64,000 nt of DNA from contig NZ_RCCA01000001.1 in NCBI RefSeq assembly GCF_003663845.1, forward strand, positions 1,364,001 to 1,428,000, given 5' to 3'. Positions 35,391 through 45,200 of the stretch are shown piece after piece; the stretch's first letter is position 1, and every line of letters begins with the position of its first letter. This stretch comes from Chryseobacterium sp. 7. Its GTDB lineage: Bacteria; Bacteroidota; Bacteroidia; Flavobacteriales; Weeksellaceae. The notes under the pieces are model-generated. The model worked only from the letters and a program-made list of their open reading frames with translations, had not been told where the DNA came from and made no database searches. Made by a program: the position numbers and the translations under genes.

Positions 35391-36290
35391 ATGGCTAAAT
35401 CTGTAGATGAATTTAATAAGAAAAGGCTTCGGTCCAGCAATATTACAGTAGTGATAAGTATTGCCTTAGTGTTATTTTTGTTAGGATTAATGGGGCTTAT
35501 TCTGATTAATGCCCAGAAGTATTCTGACTATATCAAAGAACAGTTGGTGGTGAACGCCTACTTTGATGAAAACTATGACGCTAAAGATTCTGTGAAAATT
35601 GCAAAACTGGAGGAAGAAACTTTTAAAAAGGTACAGTTATTAGCTCCTGTAAAAAAGGCAACCTATATTTCAAGAGAGATGGCGGCTAAGGAAGCCAAGA
35701 AAACGATGGGAATTGACAGTGATGCATTGTTCGAAGAAAATATTTTTCCATCTTCCATTGAAGTTGCTTTGAAACCGGAATTTGTAGATCCGGCAAAAAT
35801 TGATGAAGCAATTAAAGAAATTAAATCAGTTCCGGGAATTATCGATGTAAAGAATGACAGTACGTTGATGGTGGATGTTTATAATAACCTGAGCAGAATC
35901 TTGAAGTGGATCCTTGGATTTTCTATTCTGTTTCTGGTATTGGCGGTAGTATTGATTAACAACTCTATCCGTCTGAAAATATTCTCGAAGAGATTTATTA
36001 TTAAAACAATGCAGCTTGTAGGAGCGAAAAGAAGATTTATCCTTAAACCTTTCATTGTAGAAGCTATTATTCTAGGAGCTATTGGTTCCGTAATTGGTCT
36101 TCTTGCTTTAGGAGGAGTTTGGTATTACTTCACAAGTCAGATTGGTTCTGCTTTCGTACAGGACAACAACCAGTATTTCTGGCTGGTTATTCTGGTACTT
36201 GGAGTGGGAATCTTTATTTCTGTTTTAAGTACAATTTTCGCTACATGGAGATTCTTAAAATCAAACGTTGACGATTTATATTACTCTTAA
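35391..36290 (+). CDS. ftsX: Cell division protein FtsX (ABC permease)
   Basis: The 299-aa protein has four membrane helices: one near residues 18-42 (ITVVISIALVLFLLGLMGLI), then a periplasmic domain, then three C-terminal helices (ILKWILGFSILFLVLAVVLI and onwards). With the FtsE ATPase, FtsX controls peptidoglycan hydrolases at the division site. The partner ftsE is not in this window, which is common in Bacteroidota. The DUF3098 gene follows 2 nt later. Confidence 0.9.
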   Translation: MAKSVDEFNKKRLRSSNITVVISIALVLFLLGLMGLILINAQKYSDYIKEQLVVNAYFDENYDAKDSVKIAKLEEETFKKVQLLAPVKKATYISREMAAKEAKKTMGIDSDALFEENIFPSSIEVALKPEFVDPAKIDEAIKEIKSVPGIIDVKNDSTLMVDVYNNLSRILKWILGFSILFLVLAVVLINNSIRLKIFSKRFIIKTMQLVGAKRRFILKPFIVEAIILGAIGSVIGLLALGGVWYYFTSQIGSAFVQDNNQYFWLVILVLGVGIFISVLSTIFATWRFLKSNVDDLYYS

Positions 36291-36292
36291 TA

Positions 36293-36589
36293 ATGAGCAA
36301 AAAAATAAACAAAATTTCGGCTTCAGACTTTGGAAATGAAGCTGAGGTACCTCAGGAAAACGCTTTCTATTTCGGACAGCAGAATTTCAAATGGATGCTG
36401 ATAGGATTGGCTTTCATTGTAGTTGGATTTCTCCTGATGATGGGGCCTGATGCCAACACGGTAGATGGTAAATTTGATCCCAACTCATGGAATGACGGTA
36501 TCTTTTCTATCAGAAGAATCAGAATAGCACCTCTGTTTGTTGTTATAGGATTTGTAATAGAAGTATACGCGATCTTAAAAAGAAAATAA
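36293..36589 (+). CDS. DUF3098 family membrane protein
   Basis: The 98-aa protein has two membrane helices (FKWMLIGLAFIVVGFLLMMG and IAPLFVVIGFVIEVYAIL) joined by a loop with FDPNSWNDGIFSIRRIRIAP, the hallmark of DUF3098. It starts 2 nt after ftsX. This gene order, followed by uppP and truB, recurs in Bacteroidota, so a role in envelope growth is plausible but unproven. Confidence 0.9.
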   Translation: MSKKINKISASDFGNEAEVPQENAFYFGQQNFKWMLIGLAFIVVGFLLMMGPDANTVDGKFDPNSWNDGIFSIRRIRIAPLFVVIGFVIEVYAILKRK

Positions 36590-36610
36590 ATAAAAATAAT
36601 TTTATTTAAG

Positions 36611-36681
36611 GATTAAAAAATTTAAGAATTGAAAGATTCAGGCAGTGAGCCGGTCTTTTTTAATTCTTAAATTTTTTAATC
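36611..36681 (+). terminator. Long hairpin between DUF3098 and uppP (terminator or attenuator)
   Basis: A perfect 20-bp inverted repeat (36611-36630 and 36662-36681) encloses a G+C-richer loop (36637-36653) and weaker inner pairs ending in T8. The structure lies 22 nt before the uppP start codon. Confidence 0.65.
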
Positions 36682-36702
36682 TTTTTAATTTTTTAAAAGA
36701 AT

Positions 36703-37521
36703 ATGGACTTAATCAAAGCAATTATTATTGCCATTGTAGAGGGGTTAACAGAATATCTTCCTATTTCTTCTACCGCACATATGGGATTTACCGCAAACCT
36801 TATGGGGTTGGAAGAAACGGAATTTTTAAAAATGTTTCAGGTATCTATTCAGTTTGGGGCTATTTTGTCTGTTGTTGTAGCCTACTGGAAAAAGTTTTTT
36901 GACTTAAATAATATTCAGTTTTATTTTAAACTGGCTTTTGCTGTAGTTCCGGCACTGGTTCTAGGATATTTATTTGACGATAAAATTGAAGCTGTACTAG
37001 GAAATCAGATTGCTATTTCTTCTGTATTGGTTTTAGGAGGTGTTGTTCTGCTGTTTGCTGATAAATGGTTTAAGAACCCTAAAATTGACGATGAAAAAGG
37101 AATTACCATAAGAAAAGCAGTTACCATTGGTTTCTGGCAGTGTCTTGCGATGATGCCGGGTACAAGCCGTAGTGCGGCCTCTATCATTGGAGGGATGGCA
37201 CAGGGGCTTACCAGAAAAGCGGCAGCGGAATTCTCTTTCTTCCTTGCTGTACCTACCATGCTGGCAGTAACGGTGTACTCCGTTTTTGTAAAGACTTGGG
37301 GAAAAGAGACACCCAATCCGCAAAAAGGATACGAAATGATTATGGCTTCACAGGATCACATTATGATTTTTGTGGTTGGAAATATCGTTGCATTTATTGT
37401 AGCACTTATTGCTATCAAAGCTTTTATTGGAGTACTTAACAAATATGGTTTCAAGCCATGGGGTTGGTACCGTATTTTCGTTGGAGTTGCTCTTTTGATC
37501 TATTTTTATTTCTTTAAATAA
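36703..37521 (+). CDS. uppP: Undecaprenyl-diphosphatase UppP (BacA)
   Basis: The 272-aa polytopic membrane enzyme dephosphorylates undecaprenyl pyrophosphate to recycle the cell-wall lipid carrier and can confer bacitracin tolerance. The first active-site motif is EGLTEYLPISSTAH (residues 13-26) and the second is PGTSRSAASIIGG. About eight hydrophobic segments are present. truB follows after 21 nt. A long hairpin just upstream may separate or regulate its expression relative to ftsX. Confidence 0.96.
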   Translation: MDLIKAIIIAIVEGLTEYLPISSTAHMGFTANLMGLEETEFLKMFQVSIQFGAILSVVVAYWKKFFDLNNIQFYFKLAFAVVPALVLGYLFDDKIEAVLGNQIAISSVLVLGGVVLLFADKWFKNPKIDDEKGITIRKAVTIGFWQCLAMMPGTSRSAASIIGGMAQGLTRKAAAEFSFFLAVPTMLAVTVYSVFVKTWGKETPNPQKGYEMIMASQDHIMIFVVGNIVAFIVALIAIKAFIGVLNKYGFKPWGWYRIFVGVALLIYFYFFK

Positions 37522-37542
37522 GAAATTACATTATACCCATTC

Positions 37543-38241
37543 ATGACTGCTGAAGAACTGAAATCAGGATACATTTTTTTATTGGATAAGCCTTTGGACT
37601 GGACTTCCTTCCAGGCTGTCAATAAAATGAAATATAAACTTAAAAGGGAGTTCGATCTTCCTAAAAAATTTAAAATAGGACATGCCGGGACTTTAGATCC
37701 CAGAGCAACAGGGCTTCTAATTGTCTGTTGCGGGAAATTCACAAAGAAAATTCCTGAAATTCAGGATGCACCTAAAGAATATTGGACAGAGATTAAAATT
37801 GGAGTACAAACGGAATCTTATGATACCGAAAAACCCGAAATCTTTCAACAGGATATTTCCCATATTACTGAAGAACAGGTAAAAGAAGTTCTGGAAAAAT
37901 TTGTGGGAGAAATTGAACAGAAACCACCGGTTTATTCAGCCATTAAAATTGATGGTGAAAGAGCTTACAACCTTGCGAGAGCTGGTGAAGAAGTGGAAAT
38001 GAAAGCCAGAAAAACAACCATTCATTATATCAAAGATATTAAAATTGAATTTCCTTTGATAAGTTTTATGGTAGGCTGTTCTAAAGGGACGTATATTAGA
38101 AGTCTGGCTCATGACATTGGGCAGGAATTGAGTGTGGGAGCTTATCTGACTCAATTAAGACGAACCAAGATAGGGGATTATGCTATTGAAGATGCTACAG
38201 ATCAGTTCTTGAATAATGAATACAGATTTGAAGGCCTGTAA
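37543..38241 (+). CDS. truB: tRNA pseudouridine(55) synthase
   Basis: TruB makes the pseudouridine at position 55 in the T-loop of tRNAs. The 232-aa protein shows LDKPLDWTSFQAVNKMK, then GHAGTLDPRATGLLIVCCG with catalytic Asp52, PPVYSAIKIDGERAYNLAR and CSKGTYIRSLAHDIG. It lacks the C-terminal PUA domain of longer homologues, which is common in this phylum. It lies between uppP and rluF in one orientation. Confidence 0.95.
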   Translation: MTAEELKSGYIFLLDKPLDWTSFQAVNKMKYKLKREFDLPKKFKIGHAGTLDPRATGLLIVCCGKFTKKIPEIQDAPKEYWTEIKIGVQTESYDTEKPEIFQQDISHITEEQVKEVLEKFVGEIEQKPPVYSAIKIDGERAYNLARAGEEVEMKARKTTIHYIKDIKIEFPLISFMVGCSKGTYIRSLAHDIGQELSVGAYLTQLRRTKIGDYAIEDATDQFLNNEYRFEGL

Positions 38242-38273
38242 AAATAAAATGATCCCGGTTACAGAAAAGACTA

Positions 38274-38996
38274 ATGGAAAAAACGCGTATTAATAAATAT
38301 TTATCAGAAGTAGGATACTGTTCAAGAAGGGCGGCTGATAAACTTCTGGAAGAAGGAAGAATCAAAATAAACGGAATAGTTCCTGAACTGGGAACGAAAG
38401 TTTCAGATGAAGATTTGGTAGAAGTAGACGGAAAACCAATCAGAGAACCACAGGAAAAACCAATATATATAGCTTTTAATAAGCCGGTAGGAATTGTGTG
38501 CACTACGGACACCAAACGTGAAAAAAATAATATCGTAGACTATATCAATCACCCCAAAAGGATTTTTCCTATCGGAAGACTGGATAAACCGAGTGAAGGA
38601 CTTATTCTCCTTACAAGTGATGGTGATATCGTTAATAAAATTCTGAGAGCCCGCAATAATCACGAGAAAGAGTATCTGGTTCGTGTAGATAAGCCCATCA
38701 CACCTAAATTTCTTGAAAAAATGAGAAATGGTGTTCCCATTTTGGATACTGTGACCAAAAAATGTGAAGTGGAGAAGATTGACGATATGAATTTCAGAAT
38801 TATTCTTACACAAGGACTCAACAGACAGATCCGAAGAATGTGTGAATATCTGGGATATGATGTAAAAAAGCTGAAGCGAATCCGTATCATGAACATCAAG
38901 CTTGATCTTCCCATTGGAAAGTGGAGAGATCTTACAGAAGATGAAATGAATATGCTAAACACTTTGCTTACAGATTCCAGCAAAACAATCGATTAA
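38274..38996 (+). CDS. rluF: 23S rRNA pseudouridine synthase, RluF-like
   Basis: The 240-aa protein has an N-terminal S4 RNA-binding domain ([20 protein letters not shown]) and an RsuA-family catalytic domain with [18 protein letters not shown] (catalytic Asp104). The stretches [29 protein letters not shown] and [20 protein letters not shown] closely follow E. coli RluF as I recall it, which modifies U2604 of 23S rRNA. RsuA or RluB remain possible alternatives. It is the last gene of this run, before a hairpin terminator. Confidence 0.9.
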   Translation: MEKTRINKYLSEVGYCSRRAADKLLEEGRIKINGIVPELGTKVSDEDLVEVDGKPIREPQEKPIYIAFNKPVGIVCTTDTKREKNNIVDYINHPKRIFPIGRLDKPSEGLILLTSDGDIVNKILRARNNHEKEYLVRVDKPITPKFLEKMRNGVPILDTVTKKCEVEKIDDMNFRIILTQGLNRQIRRMCEYLGYDVKKLKRIRIMNIKLDLPIGKWRDLTEDEMNMLNTLLTDSSKTID

Positions 38997-39010
38997 TTAA
39001 ATTGATTAAA

Positions 39011-39041
39011 TAGTTGAGAGATTGAAACAGTCTCTCAACTA
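39011..39041. terminator. Hairpin between convergent genes
   Basis: Perfect 11-bp arms TAGTTGAGAGA / TCTCTCAACTA with a 9-nt loop. It lies between rluF and the convergent HhH gene and overlaps that gene's stop codon. T runs are short. Confidence 0.65.
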
Positions 39042-40301
39042 TTTAATATATAGCCTCATTCTTTCTTCATACTCTGGTTTTAGCTTTAAAAGTTTCCATA
39101 TTTTTTTATCATCCGGATTACTGATTCTGTAAAAAATAATTTTGTCTGCAGAATATTTAAAATAAGGATGATTTTTAAGCCATTCTTCAGGCGCATCTAC
39201 CAAAGAATATTTTGGAACATCTGAATTATTGAGCGGTGCTATCGAAATCAGTTTTTGAACAATATCCTTATCAATATTGTAAGTCGTTAAAATCTGCTGT
39301 TTATTCATAAAACCTCCCAGCTTCTTTCTAAATCCGATAATTGATCCGGCACTTCTTTCATCCAGACCGAATTCTATAAGCTGTTTGAATGTAATTGTAT
39401 TGAGATCTGTTTTTGAAAAATCAGTTTTTTCCTGCTGTTTCTCCTGAAGCTTAATATAAGGTTTCATTTCCTGGAATTTCTCAGGGGAAATCACAAAACA
39501 TTTTTGCAAATCTTCCGGAGTTTTAAAATTTCCCCGTAAATTTCTATCTCGGTAATTGATGATTGTGATACTCTGCTTTTCAGAAAAACCTAAAGTTTTC
39601 CATCCCTCTATATCCAGTTGATTAGGATCAAAAGTATGATATTGGATTTTGGTTTTAACTGCATCACTTTTTGCAAAATTTCTGAAATTTTCAGGAGTTT
39701 TTTCCGGTAACAATAAGTAGGGGTGTAGCTTACTGTAATTTTCCGTTGAAATAATGAAACATTCTTTGAATTTTTCCTTGCTGATAAAACTTCCGCCAAG
39801 ATAATTTTTATATTTTATTATAGCTTCGGCTTGTCGTTCACTGAAACCCATTTTAAGCCAATCATTAGCAGAAAACTGATCAGGATTGAATCTTCTCGCA
39901 ATTGTAAGTTCTTTTTTACCGATTTTATTATACTCCTTAGATTTTCCTGCTTCTACTATTTCAGGAAGTGATATAAATGATGCCAGCTCGTTGAATTTCT
40001 CTTCAGAAATAGCATAACATTTTTTCAACTGTTCTTTTGATGTAAATTTCCCACCTACTATACCCTTATACTTAAGAATTGTAGCAGTCTGTTTCTCTGA
40101 AAAACCAAGTTTCTGCCATTGCTCTTTATTCAATATATTAGGATCAAAATCCGATAAATAAGCAAGCGGTGTAGCGTTTGAAATGAACCTTACATCAGGA
40201 AAAGGTTCTTTTTCCCGACTTGTATATTTCTGATAGGCGAATAGGATGGTCAGCAATGTAACCATAAAGGCCAGTTTCCGGTAATAGTTTTTTCTCATCA
40301 T
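39039..40301 (-). CDS. Membrane-anchored protein with four helix-hairpin-helix-like repeats
   Basis: The 420-aa protein has an N-terminal anchor or signal helix (LAFMVTLLTILFAY). Three close repeats of about 70-80 residues follow, with the pattern FDPNxL..W..LGFSEKQ..xIxxYK...GG.F.SKE.L.KCYxIS.EKF, and a fourth shorter unit (DLNTITFKQLIEFGLDERSA). The repeats resemble the ComEA/HhH_3 fold, which binds DNA in competence proteins and is also found in non-DNA contexts. The start could be either ATG at 40301 or 40298. It is transcribed alone and convergent with rluF. A role in DNA uptake is possible but speculative. Confidence 0.8.
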   Translation of the reverse strand: MMRKNYYRKLAFMVTLLTILFAYQKYTSREKEPFPDVRFISNATPLAYLSDFDPNILNKEQWQKLGFSEKQTATILKYKGIVGGKFTSKEQLKKCYAISEEKFNELASFISLPEIVEAGKSKEYNKIGKKELTIARRFNPDQFSANDWLKMGFSERQAEAIIKYKNYLGGSFISKEKFKECFIISTENYSKLHPYLLLPEKTPENFRNFAKSDAVKTKIQYHTFDPNQLDIEGWKTLGFSEKQSITIINYRDRNLRGNFKTPEDLQKCFVISPEKFQEMKPYIKLQEKQQEKTDFSKTDLNTITFKQLIEFGLDERSAGSIIGFRKKLGGFMNKQQILTTYNIDKDIVQKLISIAPLNNSDVPKYSLVDAPEEWLKNHPYFKYSADKIIFYRISNPDDKKIWKLLKLKPEYEERMRLYIK

Positions 40302-40674
40302 ACAGTAAACCTATGAAGAAGAAACAAGCATGTCAATAGCTGGTAATGAAATGATTAAAGATTATTTTAAAATTATTATTTATGCTTTAAAAGTTAATGT
40401 TATATTCTCTTTTATGTGATGTATTTTCTTAATTGAGGATGAATATTCTGATTTTGCTTTCTTGCTTTTTTATTTTTAATACGACATGTTCTGTCGTATT
40501 GGATAGATATTTTTGCATCAGAATGAAATAGCTTCTTATATATTATAAATAAGATTTAATAATTAATAGTATGATTTATAGTGAATCATAACAAGCTAAT
40601 TTTTGAATCTTAAAAAGTGTTAAATTTACACAGTTTTTAATAAACAAATTCGTAACTCAGAAAACAATATTAAA
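40302..40674. other. Divergent intergenic region upstream of the RHS cluster
   Basis: The 373 bp hold no ORF I would call. They include a perfect palindrome at 40478-40500 and a promoter-like pair before 40675 (TTG at 40603-40605 and TAAATTTA at 40621-40628, spacing only 15 nt). The expected promoters of both the HhH gene and the T9SS/RHS cluster lie here. Confidence 0.5.
40478..40500. promoter_or_regulatory. Operator-like palindrome
   Basis: Arms AATACGACA / TGTCGTATT, 9 bp and perfect, with a 5-nt spacer TGTTC and no T run. It sits about midway between the divergent HhH gene and the RHS-cluster start, so a dimeric repressor site is more likely than a terminator. Confidence 0.45.
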
Positions 40675-42285
40675 ATGAGAAAACTTTATCTCGGTGCATT
40701 TTCTTTATGTACTTTTTTTAGCTTATCTGCACAGGAAGTGGTATGGCAGAGAGACATCAAATCCTCCACCCAGGATTTTCTAAGCCAGGTTACTACAACT
40801 ATTGACCAGCAATATTTGGTCACTGGCAGCTCAATTCAGAGCGACAAATTACAACAAGGCAGCAAACAAAACAACGGTTACGATTTCCATTTGGTTAAAC
40901 TCAATCAGCAGGGAGAAGAAGTCTGGGAAAAATACTTCTCAGGACAGAATCATGATTATTTATCCGCAGCAGTTACCACTCAGGATGGTGGTTTTTTATT
41001 AGCCGGGACCTCTTATTCCGGAAAAGGATTGGATAAAAAAGAAGATTCTAAAGGAGGTTCTGATATCTGGCTCATAAGAATCAATGAATTTGGAGATGAA
41101 TTGTGGCAGAAAACATTGGGAAGTTCTTCCGATGAAGAAGCAAGAGCTGTTATTCAAACGACAGACTTAGGATTCTTTGTGGCCGGAAATGTTCAAAATT
41201 CTTTAAAAGGTTACGGTTCCAAAGATGTTTTGATCACAAAACTGGATAAAGACGGAAAAGAACTTTCACAATTAATTTTAGGTGGAAAAGGTTTAGACGA
41301 AGTGGAAAAGATGATTCCAACTCGTGATGGCGGAGCATTACTGGGAATTTATTCCAGGAGTTCCGAGGTTCGTGTTTCGGGATCCGACAACACACAAACG
41401 AATAGCCAGCGGTCTGCAAGCTCATCGGCCATTAGTCAGATGCCAAAAGCCAGCAGCAATTATGGTGAAGGCGACTACTGGATCGTCAAGCTAGACAAAA
41501 CCGGAAAAGTTGAATGGGAAAAGAATTTTGGAGGAAAAGGTGACGATCATATCAGAACATTGGCTTTAACTTCAAACGGATTCATCGTTGGCGGAGAATC
41601 CAGATCAGAAAGGTCAGGAAATAAAACAGTAGGAATAGAAGAAGGAACAGATCTTTGGCTGATTGCTTTAAACGAAAGAGGTGATGAACAGTGGCAGAAA
41701 TCCTACAATTTCAAAAATCGAGATATTTTAATGGGAATGAGTGTACTTCATTCCGCAGATGACAAATATTCTAAAGGTATTCTACTGGGAGGCTATACCC
41801 AGGCTGAAGGAAGAATCCAAGCTGATGATGAGACTTTCTGGATGCTGTATTTAGATCAAAACGGAAATGAACAGTGGAGAAAGCACGTAAAAGGAGAATC
41901 CAGACAAAAAGAAGAAAGACTTTCTGATGTAAAACTGAACAGAGACGGATCAATTGTTTTAGCCGGAACCAGTGCAGAAGAGCTTGGAAAAGAAAACTGG
42001 AAGATTGTAAAACTGGGCGACAAACAGGTTGATCAGTTAATTGAAAAATATGACATCAAAATCTATCCAAATCCAGTCTCGGATTATGCTTATGTAGAAA
42101 TCGGTTTTGACTTTAAAGAAGCTGATATTCTGTTGTATGACATGAGCGGAAGACAGCTTCAGAATTTGAAAACAAAAAATACAGTAACCAAGATTAATAC
42201 TCAGGCACTCATTCAGGGAGCTTATCTAGTGACGATAAAAACTGATAATAATAAAACGGCGAATGCTAAACTCATTAAAAAATAA
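40675..42285 (+). CDS. T9SS type A sorting-domain protein with propeller-like repeats, first gene of the RHS cluster
   Basis: The 536-aa protein has a signal peptide (FSLCTFFSLSAQ). About seven repeated units of 50-60 residues resemble beta-propeller blades, with motifs such as DGGFLLAGTSYSGKG, SDIWLIRINEFGDELWQKTLG, YWIVKLDKTGKVEWEKNFGG and EGTDLWLIALNERGDEQWQKS. A type A T9SS sorting domain ends it (YDIKIYPNPVSDYAYVEIG...LIKK). It should be exported and surface-attached. The following YD-repeat gene starts 5 nt after its stop, so it belongs to the same transcript. It might anchor or present the RHS-type proteins at the surface; that is inference from position. Confidence 0.87.
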   Translation: MRKLYLGAFSLCTFFSLSAQEVVWQRDIKSSTQDFLSQVTTTIDQQYLVTGSSIQSDKLQQGSKQNNGYDFHLVKLNQQGEEVWEKYFSGQNHDYLSAAVTTQDGGFLLAGTSYSGKGLDKKEDSKGGSDIWLIRINEFGDELWQKTLGSSSDEEARAVIQTTDLGFFVAGNVQNSLKGYGSKDVLITKLDKDGKELSQLILGGKGLDEVEKMIPTRDGGALLGIYSRSSEVRVSGSDNTQTNSQRSASSSAISQMPKASSNYGEGDYWIVKLDKTGKVEWEKNFGGKGDDHIRTLALTSNGFIVGGESRSERSGNKTVGIEEGTDLWLIALNERGDEQWQKSYNFKNRDILMGMSVLHSADDKYSKGILLGGYTQAEGRIQADDETFWMLYLDQNGNEQWRKHVKGESRQKEERLSDVKLNRDGSIVLAGTSAEELGKENWKIVKLGDKQVDQLIEKYDIKIYPNPVSDYAYVEIGFDFKEADILLYDMSGRQLQNLKTKNTVTKINTQALIQGAYLVTIKTDNNKTANAKLIKK

Positions 42286-42290
42286 GCAGG

Positions 42291-45200
42291 ATGAAAAAAA
42301 AATTAACGACACTGGCTTTAATGTCATTGTTTTCAATAGTATATTCTCAAATTGATAAAAATAAGCCATATTATTTTAAAGATTTCCCACAAACGCCTTC
42401 AACAGCAGCTTTTCAACGTTATGGAGAAATACAAAATTCGGAATATGTAGGAGCTAATTCTCCTGTAATACCATTAGAAAATATTAGAGAAGGTGATATT
42501 AATATTCCTTTAAATCTTAATTATGTTTCAGGTAATGGAGTTAAGGTTCGTGATGAAGCGTCAAGTGTAGGATTAGGATGGGGTATTCCTATGGCAACAA
42601 TAACCCAGTATGTATCCGGAGGCTTTGATGACTTTAGTCAATATAATAAATTAAAATTTGATTTTTTATATGATAGTACACCTCCTTTTACAAGGAATAA
42701 TTTTGAAGCCTGTGAAAACTCAGCCATTCCTTCTCAATATCTAAATCAGCTGGGATATGATAAATATACCTACTATAAATCAATGAGAGCAATGCTTCCA
42801 ATTGGAGGATATTTTAAGAACTACAATACTAGTTTAACAGAGTATGATACAGCTCCTGATATTTTTGTTTGTAACCTGTTTGGAGAAAAGGTTGAGTTTA
42901 TAACGAACAATTTTTCAACGCAACTTTATCCGGCAAGTTTAAACTTTGTTCCTACATTTGAAAGCATTAATAAAAGAGGGTTTAAGATAGAATATAATAC
43001 AACTGATTTATTTATTATTACGAGCCCAGCGGGAATTAAATATTATTTTAGTAAGGCTGAAGAATTTGGTTCAGCCTCAGTAAATTCAAATGGTACAACC
43101 AGTTTGTCAAATGTACAGGGTCGAAATTATGTTGTCACAAAAATCATTGATAAAAATAACAGGACAATTGCAATTGGCTATAAAGAAAATTTGGAGCCTG
43201 AATATATTTCTCCTTATGCACAACATTTGAATCTAACACTTGCCTCAGATCACTATAGCCATAGTGATAGTGCATTTCCTCCCAATAGTTATTATATAGG
43301 AGATTGTAAACCGACAAGCGGGTATGGTGGTGAATATAATGGAAGTTACAATGGAGAAGGTTACACCAGTGCTCCTTATACTTCTTCACAAACCGTAGGG
43401 GACTATTTCATACCTGTAGGTTTTCATAGAGGATACTATACAAGAAATCTTTTGCTGGTAAATGAAATCAAAGGAGACTTTGGTAAAATAAGTTTTGAGT
43501 ATTCTGGGAGAGATGATTGGTCAAAAAGTAATAAACTGGATAAAATTGTAGTTCAGAATAATGCATCTCAAATAACCAAAAAAATTGCTTTTAATTATTC
43601 ATATTTCACTTCTCAAGATAGTAAAACTGTTAGAAGTGAAGCTGCAAATTTAAATATTCAACAAAGTAATATCTCCATTACCGATGTCAATCGTTACAAT
43701 AAAAGATTAAAACTGAATTCTATAATTATTAATGACACTGATGAGTATTCTTTCAAGTATAGTTCGGTGTCTCTACCAGATAAAGATTCTTTTGCAGTAG
43801 ATTACTGGGGGTACTTTAATGGAAGTATAGGAAATAAAACTCTTTTTCCTAATCCTACAGATTTTAATTTTACTCTCAATGGAGGAACCAATGTTCCTTT
43901 AAATGATAAAAACAATAATGATAAAAAAGCAAATATTGATTTTGCTAAGGCGGGTATATTGGAACGAGTTACATACCCTACAAAAGGGTATGCAAAATTT
44001 GAATATGAACTCAATTCAGCAGATAATCTATTTGTTAGTGAATACCCTTCAGTACTTTCCAGAGGTAATGGTGTTAGATTGGCAAAACAAACGAATTATG
44101 ATCTAAATGACAATGTAGTAACTCAAACTATTTTCGAATACGAAGGGGGTAAATCTCATAACCCGCTGGATCTATTTAAAAAAACTACTACAAGACTTAT
44201 TTCGGGTGTTAATGGCAGTTTTAATAGCTTTACTACCTACAACTTTACAACGCTGACTCTTTTGGCAGTATCTGATAACACCTCATCACCTTTGTCTACT
44301 GGAAATATGGTTGCATATTCTACAGTGACCAGGAAAGAACAGGACAATAATAATTCTTCAAAAGGAAAAATTGTTACTTCTTATTATAATAATCCTGAAA
44401 CTGAATATCAGTTCAAAGATGATAAAGTTCCCGTTTATTTTCCTAAAATTAAATCAAAAGATACACCAGATAATGGTTCAGTAGAAAGTATAAAATTGTT
44501 TGATTCAAATAATTTATTAATTAGGGAGACAGTAAATGAATATTCAAATTCTCTTTCTAAATTATTTTATGGTTCTTCTCTTATACTTTTTCATAGTATT
44601 GCTTATACCAATGCCTGTGCTATAGCAAGCTCTTGTTACAATAATGGTTCCTATCAACCCGATCTCGTTGATAATCCGGTATCAGTATTTAGTTTTTACC
44701 CTATTTTTTCAAAACAATCATTATTGAAAAAATCCAAAACAATTGATTATTTAGACAATATGCCATTATTAACTAAAGTAGATTATAACTACGATAGTTA
44801 TAATCTGTTATGGCAAACACAGACTGTTACCCCAGACTTAGACCAAATTAGTGAATCATTTGGCCATTCTAGTTCAATGAATAGATTTGCTCAGGCCAAC
44901 ATTCTTTCCGATGAGACTGGGACTAGTATTTTTAAAAATGATGTTCAAATTCTAAATAGGGCTTTTAAATATGATAATCAAAATCACTTTAATCCAACTT
45001 CATTAACTACTTATAACTTAAATGATCCAAATATAAATACTCCGACAGATGCAACCTACGATAAATATAATTCAAAAGGAGAATTGTTGCAATATACTAC
45101 AAAGGATGGGGCTCCTGTTACAGTTATCTGGGGATATAAACAAACGCAGCCGATTGCAAAAATTGAAGGAGGAACATATGCACAGACAATGCAGGCTTTC

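Noticed and set aside
36645..36902. Plus-strand 85-aa ORF overlapping the uppP start
   Set aside because: It is a shadow frame of uppP and begins inside the upstream hairpin.
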